Part shown: positions 8,548-15,977 of the stretch, in pieces | Numbering within the stretch: the stretch's first letter is position 1 | How the letters are laid out: each line of letters opens with the position of its first letter | Assembly: GCF_028994805.1 (NCBI RefSeq) | Contig: NZ_JAJQQP010000008.1 | Span: forward strand, 230,534 to 294,533 | Direction: 5' to 3' | Origin: Promicromonospora iranensis | GTDB taxonomy: Bacteria; Actinomycetota; Actinomycetes; Actinomycetales; Cellulomonadaceae | Length of the DNA: 64,000 nt | The notes under the pieces: generated by a model | Told to the model about the DNA's origin: nothing | The model's database searches: none | The model's input: only the letters and a program-made list of their open reading frames with translations | Position numbers and translations under genes: made by a program

Positions 8548-9500
8548 CGGGTGTCGGCCGTCAGGATCGCCGGTGAGCCGTGCACGACCGGGGCCCAGGG
8601 GGCCGCCTCGTCCAGCGTGCTCAGGTCGTACCCGTGCGCCCGGATCCGGTCCCCGAGGTGCTCGTTGACCACGTTGCGGTAGCGGGGGAGCAGGGCGGCG
8701 TCGGTGACGTCGCGGAGCAGGTCGGCGCGGGGTGTGCCGCGCCGCGACCCGAGGTTCCCGACGTGGCTGCGGACCCGCCCCGCCAGCTGCCCGCGTCCTC
8801 CGGTCCGCCACAGCTCGGCATAGCGGTTGCTGCGTCCGGCGTCGACGGCGTCGACCGCGGCGGCGTCGAGCTCGATGTCCAGGAACTCCGCTACCCGGCC
8901 GAGCTCCCGCGCGGGTTCACGCATCAGGTGCTCGTACCGCAGCACGAGCAGGTTCTCGATGTGCAGGGCGTCCTCGGCGAACACGTCGTGCGCGTGCACC
9001 CAGTGCTCGACGAGCCGGGGGAAACCGTAGGTGAACCGGCCGCGGGTGCGCGTCGCCCACTTGCGCACGGCCAGCGCCTGCACCACGGGGTGCCGCGTCA
9101 CGACGATGAAGCGGGACTTCGGGAAGATCTCCTGGAAGTAGCGCATCTTCGTCAGGTTCGGCGGGGACTTCTCGACGAGCACCGTGCTGTCGAGGTCCCA
9201 GTAGGGCGACCAGCTCGCCCAGAGCCGCGCGCCGGCGTCGGGCACCCGCTGTGCGTCCTCCTCGGTCAGGTGCGCCTGCGTGTGAAACGACCATTCGGAC
9301 GTATTGCCTAAGCCGCCGACATAGGTGTCCTGAATATGTTGCCCCTCGTCCATGACGGCTCCCGTTCCGGTCAATCCGGACGCATTCGGGCTTGAACCGA
9401 TAATCCGGGCGACAAGGGTGGTTCCGCTGCGATGAAGTCCACCGACAAAGGTGATGCGGTGGTCGTTCCAGGGCGTGCTGCTCGTGCTCGTACCGGACAT
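8544..9500 (-). CDS. Sulfotransferase family protein
   Basis: A 318-residue paralogue of the following gene. After a short polar leader comes RITFVGGLHRSGTTLVARII, carrying the PAPS phosphosulfate loop (GGLHRSGTT), then LVEKSPPN and RFIVVTRHPVVQALAVRKW, the 3'-phosphate-binding region with its R-x-P motif. This set of motifs is characteristic of PF13469/PF00685-type sulfotransferases. It is the promoter-proximal gene of a two-gene leftward operon, facing the divergent acyltransferase gene across a 180-bp gap. Sulfation of the exopolysaccharide or a lipid-linked intermediate is inferred from context only. No PAPS-synthesis genes are visible in the window. Confidence 0.85.
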   Translation of the reverse strand: MSGTSTSSTPWNDHRITFVGGLHRSGTTLVARIIGSSPNASGLTGTGAVMDEGQHIQDTYVGGLGNTSEWSFHTQAHLTEEDAQRVPDAGARLWASWSPYWDLDSTVLVEKSPPNLTKMRYFQEIFPKSRFIVVTRHPVVQALAVRKWATRTRGRFTYGFPRLVEHWVHAHDVFAEDALHIENLLVLRYEHLMREPARELGRVAEFLDIELDAAAVDAVDAGRSNRYAELWRTGGRGQLAGRVRSHVGNLGSRRGTPRADLLRDVTDAALLPRYRNVVNEHLGDRIRAHGYDLSTLDEAAPWAPVVHGSPAILTADTR

Positions 9501-9680
9501 CGGGAAACCTCAGCTGGTCGGCTGGAAAAGGGTGCTGGGTGCCCCGCAAAAATATGCGATGAATGTGCCGCGTGCGACCCGAATCGTCCGAGCGCCGCGC
9601 CATTCCCGAACTGCGGGACGGCGGCCGTCACCCCAGGATGGTGCCGCACCGCCGCACGGGCATATCACGGGGGAAGAGCC

Positions 9681-11771
9681 ATGGCAGTGAGCGCAGTCCG
9701 GCCGACCGGACCAGCCCGGCCTGCCTCGGCCGGCACGCCGGAGCGGGGGCCGACGGGCTTCCGGGCGGATGTCCAGGGGCTCCGGGCGGTGGCGGTCCTC
9801 GCGGTCATCGCCGACCATGTGGTCGGCTGGCCGGGCGGCGGCTTCGTGGGCGTCGACGTGTTCTTCGTGATCTCGGGCTTCCTCATCACCGGGCTCCTGC
9901 TGCGGGAGTACGAGCGGACCGGGACCATCTCGTTCTCCGCCTTCTACGTGCGCCGTGCGAAGCGGATCCTGCCCGCGGCGGTGCTCGTCCTGCTGGTGAC
10001 GGTCTGTGCGGCGTTCGCCCTGCTCGGCGCCGGACGCTTCCGGGGCGTCGTGGGCGACGCCCTCTTCTCGTTCTTCTTCCTCGGCAACTGGCACTTCGCG
10101 CGGCAGGGGGTCGACTACTTCCAGGAGTCGATGCCGCCGTCCCCGCTCCAGCACTACTGGTCGCTGGCGGTCGAGGAGCAGTTCTACCTGGTGTGGCCAT
10201 GGCTGCTGCTGGGTCTCCTGGTCGTCGGCGGGCGCCGCCTCGGGTGGCGGCGCTCGCACGCCCGGCCGGTCGCGGGCGCGGCGGTGGCCGTGCTGACCGT
10301 GGCCTCCCTGGGCTGGGGGCTCGCGGAGACCGCGGCGCAGCCCACCTGGTCGTACTTCACCACGTCGTCGCGCGCCTGGGAGCTGGGCGTCGGCGCGTTC
10401 GTCGCCGTCCTGTCGACGCGGCTGGGCATCACCTCGGCGGTGGCACGGACGGTGCTGGCCTGGCTGGGCCTGGCCGGCATCGTGCTGGCGGTCCTGATCA
10501 CCCCCGCCGGGCCGGGGTTCCCCGTGCCGTGGGCGCTCCTGCCGGTGCTGTCGGCCGCCCTCGTCATCGCGGCAGGCGTGGGCGGCCCGGTGGCGCTCTG
10601 GCCGCTCACGCACCGGGTGAGCCAGTACCTGGGCGAGATCTCCTACAGCCTGTACCTGTGGCACTTTCCCGTGGCGGTGCTGCTGCTCGCCTTCGTGCCG
10701 CAGGGCTCGGCGGTCTACCTCGTGGTCGCGCTGGCGCTCACGCTCGTGCTGTCGGCCGCGTCGTACCGCTGGCTCGAGGCACCGGCACGGCACGCGGCGT
10801 GGTTCCGGCGGCGCGGGGCGCGCGCCCGGCTCGCGCCGCGGTCGGGGTGGTACCGGTTCGCGGGGGCCAGCGCCGTCGTCGTGCTGCTCGGTGCCGGCGG
10901 CTCGGCGGCAGGCGGGGCGGCCGCCCCGCCTGCCCTCCCGGTGCCCGACGTCGTCCTGGCCGGTCACACCCCGGACGACCCGTCCGACTGCGTGGGCGCC
11001 GCCGCGCTCGACCCCCGGCACGACTGCGCGCTGAGCACCGGTCCGGCCGTCGTGCCCGACCCGGCGGACGCCTCGTTCGACACGGGCGGGGCCTTCAACT
11101 GCTACGCGTACCAGGGTGAGCCGCTGCGGACCTGCACCTTCGGCAGCGACCGGCCGACGGCGACCCGGGTGGCCGTGGTCGGTGACAGCCATGCCGCGCA
11201 GCTGGTGCCGATGCTGAGGCCCCAGCTCGACGCCGCCGGCTGGCGGCTCGACACGTACGTCGGGAACGGGTGCCGGTGGCACCTCGTGGCGTCCGACCGG
11301 ACGTGCCCCGGGCTGCCGAAGATCCAGGAGGCGCTGCAGGACGGCGGGTACGACGTGGTCGTGACGACGTCCTCCCGCGCTCACGGCGAGGTGGCCCGCG
11401 CCGCCTACGTCGACGCCATGCGGCCCGTCGCGGAGGACGGGGCCGAGGTCGTGGTGCTGGAGGACAACCCTGACGCCGACGCCGAGGCCGCGCGGTGTGT
11501 CGCGGCGGTGACCTTCTCGGTGGACGACGGATGCGGGACGTCGTCCGCCCGGGCGCTCGCCGAGCCGGACCCGCTCGTCGCCGCGGCACGCGAGGTGCCG
11601 GGCGCGCACGTGGTGGACCTGACCGACCTCTACTGCACGGCGGGCAGCTGCCCGTCGGTGATCGGCAACGTGGTGGTGTACCGGGACACCGGCGGCCACA
11701 TCACCGGGACCTGGGCCAGGACGCTCGGACCGTACGCGGTCGAGCGGATCCGCGCGGCGCTCGCGGAGTGA
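9681..11771 (+). CDS. Acyltransferase-3 family protein with C-terminal SGNH domain (OafA/YrhL type)
   Basis: A 696-residue polysaccharide acetyl/acyltransferase. The N-terminal ~370 residues form about ten membrane helices and begin with the diagnostic FRADVQGLRAVAVLAVIADH, then GGGFVGVDVFFVISGFLIT and YVRRAKRILPA. After a linker an extracytoplasmic SGNH-hydrolase-like domain carries the nucleophile motif GDSH (D502-S503) and a late GGH near residue 673. Membrane AT3 domains pass acyl groups across the membrane; the SGNH domain completes transfer to the glycan outside. The ATG at 9681 has GGGGGAAGAG immediately upstream. It is the first of two such proteins in this locus, arguing for a heavily acylated polymer or wall glycan. 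Confidence 0.93.
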   Translation: MAVSAVRPTGPARPASAGTPERGPTGFRADVQGLRAVAVLAVIADHVVGWPGGGFVGVDVFFVISGFLITGLLLREYERTGTISFSAFYVRRAKRILPAAVLVLLVTVCAAFALLGAGRFRGVVGDALFSFFFLGNWHFARQGVDYFQESMPPSPLQHYWSLAVEEQFYLVWPWLLLGLLVVGGRRLGWRRSHARPVAGAAVAVLTVASLGWGLAETAAQPTWSYFTTSSRAWELGVGAFVAVLSTRLGITSAVARTVLAWLGLAGIVLAVLITPAGPGFPVPWALLPVLSAALVIAAGVGGPVALWPLTHRVSQYLGEISYSLYLWHFPVAVLLLAFVPQGSAVYLVVALALTLVLSAASYRWLEAPARHAAWFRRRGARARLAPRSGWYRFAGASAVVVLLGAGGSAAGGAAAPPALPVPDVVLAGHTPDDPSDCVGAAALDPRHDCALSTGPAVVPDPADASFDTGGAFNCYAYQGEPLRTCTFGSDRPTATRVAVVGDSHAAQLVPMLRPQLDAAGWRLDTYVGNGCRWHLVASDRTCPGLPKIQEALQDGGYDVVVTTSSRAHGEVARAAYVDAMRPVAEDGAEVVVLEDNPDADAEAARCVAAVTFSVDDGCGTSSARALAEPDPLVAAAREVPGAHVVDLTDLYCTAGSCPSVIGNVVVYRDTGGHITGTWARTLGPYAVERIRAALAE

Positions 11772-11774
11772 GCC

Positions 11775-14036
11775 TCAGACCTCGAACGTCGCGGTGACCG
11801 ACCCGCCCCGCGTGCCGCCCACGTCGACCAGGAGCGAGATGCCCGGCTGCAGACGCTCGACGGTGACCCGCCCGTCGGCGCGGACCAGCCGCTTCGCCGG
11901 GCGCGCGACCGTGACCCGGAGTCCGTGCTCGAGCTGCTGCGTCGGATCGGCCACCGCGACGGTCAGCTGCGTCCCGTCCTGGGTCAGCAGGATCGCGGCC
12001 GGCCGGTCGCACGACACGCCACCGGTCTCCGGCGCCCCCGTCGCCCACACGTTCAGCGCCGTCGTGCCGTCACGGCGCACCGCCTGGACGAGCGGCCCGT
12101 TCGCGAGCACCTCCGTGCGCGGTGCGGCGGCGTACGCGGCCGTCCCCTCCGGCGTCGCACCGGGCAGGAGCACGTACCCGTAGCGGGCGTCCACGGGATC
12201 GACACCGTGCTCCAGCCAGAGGGTCGCGAAGCTGTTCGTCCGCACCGTCCGGTCCCGGTGCACGGCGCTCCTGTTGATCTCCGACCAGCGGCCCGTGCGG
12301 CGCTCGCGGAGCAGGGACAGCCGCTGGCCCGTCCGGAACACGTACCCGATGCCGGTTCCCGGCGTGGCGCCCGAGAGGTGGGCCCAGCCGGGGCCGTCGG
12401 CCGTGACCGCGGGCGTGCCACCCGTGGGAGGCACCTGCCGCCCGTCGACGACGAGCTGCTGGCCCTCGGGGTCCAGGAGCCTCCGGTTGTCCACGACGGT
12501 CTCCACGGGGCGGCCGGACGACGAGGCGATGCCCGCGCCGAGCGCGACCACCTCGTCGTCGAGCAGGAACCACGACTTCTGGCCCGTCGCCCCGGGCATG
12601 CCCTGGTCGTCGGGGTGGCGGAACGCCATGCCGACCGCCGCGCTGCTGCCCACCGCGACGCCGCCCACCCAGTGCTTGTCGCTGCGGAAACCCGCCCCGG
12701 CGGAGGCGGCGGGCGTGCCGGCCGCGACGGTCGTACCGGCGATCCGCGCGGCGTCGACGGTCGGCCAGTAGTGGTCGTCGTACTGGGACCCGGCGGCGTC
12801 GTACAGGTAGTACGCGCCGCTGCCGCTGTACCAGCCGCGCCGGTTCTCGGCGCCGATCGACTCGTAGCTCGCGATCCGCGCCGACGACATCGCCACCGCC
12901 ACCGTGAACGCCGGACGCCGGTGCACCACCCGGTCCATCGCGGGAAAGACGGTGGTCCCCACGGGCGGGGCGAGCGGCTCGACGCCCGCGCCCCCGGCCT
13001 GCGCACCGGACGCGTAGGCGGCCAGGCCCCTCCACCGCCGGGCGCGGTCCCCGTCCGTCGCCCGGGACAGCAGGCGCAGGGCCGACGCCGCCGCCCGCCC
13101 GGCGTCGTGGTCCTGCGCCGAGACCCGCGCGATGTTGCGGCCCCGGACCGGCCCCATGACGGCGCCGGCGTGCAGCCAGGGGGCCAGCCCTTCGTCGACC
13201 CAGGTCAGGAGGTTGTCCACGGGTGTGCCGGAGAGCTGCCAGGGGGTGTCGCGCAGGAGGGCGAGCACCGACGCCGCCGACGTCAGGAGCGAGAGCCCGT
13301 AGCCACCCGAGTAGGGGTGCACGTCGTGCTGGAGGAACGACCCGTCCGGGCGGATCCCGTCGCCGGACGTCACGAGCCGGAAGGCCGGCGTGATGCCGCG
13401 GAGCGCCGAGGTGAGCGACTCCTCGTCGTCGAGCAGGAGCGCGCGCTCGGCGACCACCCGCGCCGTCCAGACGCGGTTCGCCGCGGCGTACGCGGGTGCG
13501 GGCGTGTGCGCCTTCACCGCCGCCATGTACCGCTCGAGCCGGTCGGCGCCGAGGTCGTCGTACAGCAGCATGGACGTCGCCGTGAGCTGCAGCGGGATGC
13601 CGATCTCGCGGTCCCACCAGTTGCCGGACCGCCGCGTGTGCTCGTTGTACCGGGTCTCGTGGAGGTGGTCGAGGGCGGTCAGGAGGACGTCGCGGACCTC
13701 CTCGTCGTGCTCGTAGCGGGACCCCGGCGTGGCGTAGGCGCGGGCGATCGACCGGAGCCGTTCGTAGCTGAGGCGCAGACCGATGGTGCGTTCCCCTCCG
13801 CTCAGCGCCAGGTCGGACCAGGTCTGGTCCGGTGTGAGCACGCCGAGCAGGCGTCCGGCCAGTGCGTCGACGTCGTCGACCGCCGCCCCGGTGAGCTGGT
13901 CCAGCCACCGGCCGCGGACGTTCCGGAACGGCTGGGTGCGGTCGAGGACGGTGTCCCACGCGGCCAGGCCACCGACCACGAGGACCGAGGCGCCGAGCGC
14001 GATCCCGCCGATCCGCAGCGCCTGTCGCCGGGTCAC
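11775..14036 (-). CDS. Polysaccharide lyase family 8 (hyaluronate/chondroitin/xanthan lyase-like), Tat-exported
   Basis: From the GTG at 14036 the product is 753 residues. The start MTRRQALRIGG followed by a hydrophobic stretch to about residue 27 is a twin-arginine signal. The alpha/alpha-toroid domain contains GNWWDREIGIP near 139-148, N187 in ANRVW, and GSFLQHDVHPYSGGYG with H237 and Y246. The 9-residue His-Tyr spacing and the Asn about 50 residues earlier match the Asn/His/Tyr catalytic set of PL8. The beta-sandwich half follows (VVHRRPAFTVAVAMSSARI). The enzyme should cleave uronic-acid polysaccharides by beta-elimination outside the cell. A strong AAGGAGA at about 14158-14164 precedes an in-frame CTG at 14150, so a longer start is possible. 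Substrate is unknown; self-polymer trimming is attractive. Confidence 0.88.
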   Translation of the reverse strand: MTRRQALRIGGIALGASVLVVGGLAAWDTVLDRTQPFRNVRGRWLDQLTGAAVDDVDALAGRLLGVLTPDQTWSDLALSGGERTIGLRLSYERLRSIARAYATPGSRYEHDEEVRDVLLTALDHLHETRYNEHTRRSGNWWDREIGIPLQLTATSMLLYDDLGADRLERYMAAVKAHTPAPAYAAANRVWTARVVAERALLLDDEESLTSALRGITPAFRLVTSGDGIRPDGSFLQHDVHPYSGGYGLSLLTSAASVLALLRDTPWQLSGTPVDNLLTWVDEGLAPWLHAGAVMGPVRGRNIARVSAQDHDAGRAAASALRLLSRATDGDRARRWRGLAAYASGAQAGGAGVEPLAPPVGTTVFPAMDRVVHRRPAFTVAVAMSSARIASYESIGAENRRGWYSGSGAYYLYDAAGSQYDDHYWPTVDAARIAGTTVAAGTPAASAGAGFRSDKHWVGGVAVGSSAAVGMAFRHPDDQGMPGATGQKSWFLLDDEVVALGAGIASSSGRPVETVVDNRRLLDPEGQQLVVDGRQVPPTGGTPAVTADGPGWAHLSGATPGTGIGYVFRTGQRLSLLRERRTGRWSEINRSAVHRDRTVRTNSFATLWLEHGVDPVDARYGYVLLPGATPEGTAAYAAAPRTEVLANGPLVQAVRRDGTTALNVWATGAPETGGVSCDRPAAILLTQDGTQLTVAVADPTQQLEHGLRVTVARPAKRLVRADGRVTVERLQPGISLLVDVGGTRGGSVTATFEV

Positions 14037-14267
14037 CGCCCGCTCGCCCTGTTCGCCCGGGCCGGTCCGGCTCTGCCCGGTCCGGCTCCGGTCGGTATCA
14101 CTCTGCTCGGTCTCGCCCGGCGGTGGGTGCGGGGCGGGTTGCGTGGCCAGGTTCGTCTCTCCTTCGGTCCTACGGGTCGGCGGGAGGTCTGGACCATGGT
14201 GGCCGCACCTGGGCGCCGGTGCGCGCTGGGGTAGCTTCCGGGCATTCCGTACCGCCGTGATCGCCGG

Positions 14268-14273
14268 TATTGT
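14268..14273 (+). promoter_or_regulatory. Candidate -10 box (TATTGT) for CAP lipoprotein gene
   Basis: TATTGT fits the TANNNT -10 consensus and ends 8 nt before the GTG at 14282, compatible with a leaderless or near-leaderless mRNA. No Shine-Dalgarno precedes that GTG. The alternative TTG start at 14270 would lie inside this box, which argues for the GTG. Confidence 0.35.
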
Positions 14274-14281
14274 CCGGACTT

Positions 14282-15124
14282 GTGTCCCCAGCGCGCAGTA
14301 CGACGTCGTCCGCGGCCCGGCCAGGGCGTGCCCTGCGCGGGGCGGTCGCCCGCGTGCTCCTCGCGGCCGGCGTGGCCACCAGCCTGACGGCGTGCGCGGG
14401 CCTGCTCGCCCCCGGCGCCGAGCCGATGCCCGCGCCCGGGATCGCCCCAGGGGTGGTGGCCGAGGCGGTGCCCGTCGAGCTGGCCCCCGCCCCGCGACCC
14501 ACCTCGGTGGGCTCGATCCAGGGCAAGCACGAGCAGGAGTCGGCCGTGGTGGACGTGCAGCCGGCACCGAGCGGCTCGGCGTCGCGCGGAGCGGACCGCA
14601 GGCCGGCTCCCGGCGCGGGCGACGACGCCGGACCGGGCGGCTCCGGAGACGCGGGAGACCCCGGCGAGGCTGGTGGCGGACCCGGCGGGGAGCCCGGCGG
14701 CGGTGCCGGCGGGGGAGGGGACGACGGCGGGGCCGAGCCGGACCTGACCGACTCGGTGCAGTACGCCGCCGCCCTGGAGGCCGCGGTCAACGACCATCGT
14801 GCCGCCAACGGCCTGGCCGCCCTGGCCCACGACACCTGCGCCTACGACGTGGCGCTCGAGCGCGCCCAGGCGCTGATCGGGCAAGAGCTGGCGCACGCGC
14901 CGCTCGACCCGATCTTCCAGACCTGCCCCACCTCGGCGGTCGCGGAGAACCTGGCCAAGGGCGGATGGACACCGCCAGAGGCGGCACAGGGCTGGATGGA
15001 CTCCGAGGGACACCGCGCCAACATCCTGAACGGCGGCCTGACCCGTGGCGCCGTCGCCTGCGTGCCGGACGGCGGGGACCCCGCAGCGCCCGTCATGATC
15101 TGCGCCCACGTGTTCCTGGGCTGA
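14282..15124 (+). CDS. CAP-domain (SCP/PR-1-like) lipoprotein
   Basis: A 280-residue exported protein. The N-terminal signal ends in a lipobox (SLTAC, Cys about residue 35), so it should be lipid-anchored. A ~130-residue Pro/Gly/Ala/Asp-rich linker with GGGPGGEPGGG-type repeats leads to a C-terminal CAP domain of about 125 residues (YAAALEAAVNDHRAANGLAAL, AENLAKGGW, GWMDSEGHRANILN, CAHVFLG). The AEN and GHRxNIL blocks are classic CAP motifs. Six Cys in the domain suggest disulfides. It lies immediately beside a second CAP lipoprotein, an apparent tandem duplication, and diverges from the PL8 lyase. CAP proteins are extracellular and of varied or unknown biochemical function; a cell-surface role is all that can be inferred. 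Confidence 0.85.
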   Translation: MSPARSTTSSAARPGRALRGAVARVLLAAGVATSLTACAGLLAPGAEPMPAPGIAPGVVAEAVPVELAPAPRPTSVGSIQGKHEQESAVVDVQPAPSGSASRGADRRPAPGAGDDAGPGGSGDAGDPGEAGGGPGGEPGGGAGGGGDDGGAEPDLTDSVQYAAALEAAVNDHRAANGLAALAHDTCAYDVALERAQALIGQELAHAPLDPIFQTCPTSAVAENLAKGGWTPPEAAQGWMDSEGHRANILNGGLTRGAVACVPDGGDPAAPVMICAHVFLG

Positions 15125-15243
15125 GCCACTGACCGCTCCGCACCGAGCCCTCTGCACGCACCCAGCGCGTCGCGGGGCGGCGACCGTGTACGGCGTGGCG
15201 CCTCCGGTTGTGGCCTCCGGGTGCGCGGTGTCGAATCGACGTC

Positions 15244-15792
15244 GTGCTCCGCGCCCTGACCCGTCTCGCGATCCCGGTCCTGATCGCTGCCGTGCTGCTC
15301 ACCGCCTGCTCGACCGGACGGGACACCGGTCCGCGCGGACCCGAGGCGACGCGCGAGGCGACGCCCGCGCCCGAGGCGACCTGGACGCCGTCCGACAGCG
15401 TGGACCTCGCCGACCCGGAGCAGTACGCGGCGGCCCTGGAGGACGGCGTGAACGCGGCCCGTGCCCAGCGGGACGTGCCGGAGCTGGAGCATGACGACTG
15501 CCTCGTGGCCGTCGCCATCGACCGGGCGGGGGCGCTGGTCGGTGAGCCGAGGCTGACGCACGCCCCGCTGCCGCCCGTGCAGCAGAGCTGCCCGGGCGGC
15601 ACGCTCGCCGCGGAGAACCTCAGCCGGACCGCGCGCCCGCCCCAGGACGTCGTGCAGGCCTGGCTCGACTCGCCCTCGCACCGGGACAACCTCGTGAACG
15701 CCGACCTGCGGCGCGGTGCGATCGGGTGCGTGCGGGACGGCGGAACCGCTGCGGCACCCGTGCTGACGTGCTCCCACGTGTTCCTCGGTTGA
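15244..15792 (+). CDS. CAP-domain lipoprotein (tandem paralogue)
   Basis: A 182-residue shorter paralogue of the preceding gene. The signal peptide from the GTG at 15244 (MLRALTRLAIPVLIAAVLL) ends in the lipobox LLTAC. A short Pro/Thr/Ala linker precedes the CAP domain (EQYAAALEDGVNAARAQRDV, AENLSRTARPPQDVVQAW, SHRDNLVNADLRRGAIGC, CSHVFLG end). Both paralogues end with near-identical C(A/S)HVFLG tails, supporting recent duplication with linker shrinkage. No clear Shine-Dalgarno is visible; 119 bp separate it from the upstream gene. Its TGA stop is the first triplet of a dispersed 89-bp repeat. Confidence 0.83.
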   Translation: MLRALTRLAIPVLIAAVLLTACSTGRDTGPRGPEATREATPAPEATWTPSDSVDLADPEQYAAALEDGVNAARAQRDVPELEHDDCLVAVAIDRAGALVGEPRLTHAPLPPVQQSCPGGTLAAENLSRTARPPQDVVQAWLDSPSHRDNLVNADLRRGAIGCVRDGGTAAAPVLTCSHVFLG

Positions 15793-15878
15793 GCCGTAGG
15801 CGCAGCGCAGGGTGCGGTCCGAGGCACGGGGCACACGCCTGGGGCGGAAGCGCAGGCTCGACCGACAGCAGCACAGCC
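15790..15878 (+). repeat. Stop-codon-linked 89-bp dispersed repeat, copy A
   Basis: This copy aligns without gaps to copies at 34791-34703 (minus) and 48051-48139. It begins with the TGA stop of the CAP lipoprotein (TGAGCC) and is followed at exactly +89 by another TGA. Conserved blocks include CGCAGGGTGCGG near position 18, CCGAGG near 30 and CGCAGGCTC near 62. An overlapping frame from the TTG at 15789 is open for 30 codons (MSRRRSAGCGPR beginning) and ends at the second TGA. Confidence 0.8.
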
Positions 15879-15977
15879 TGACTCTCCCCACACCCTCCTC
15901 CATACCCGGTCAACGCCACCGGATGTGCCGGTTATGGTGTGAGCCGCGCACCCGTCCGGAACGACCGCAGGAGAAAA

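Noticed and set aside
9510-11699. 729-residue minus-strand frame opposite the first acyltransferase
   Set aside because: Shadow of the AT3/SGNH gene; no signal, domain or ribosome site.
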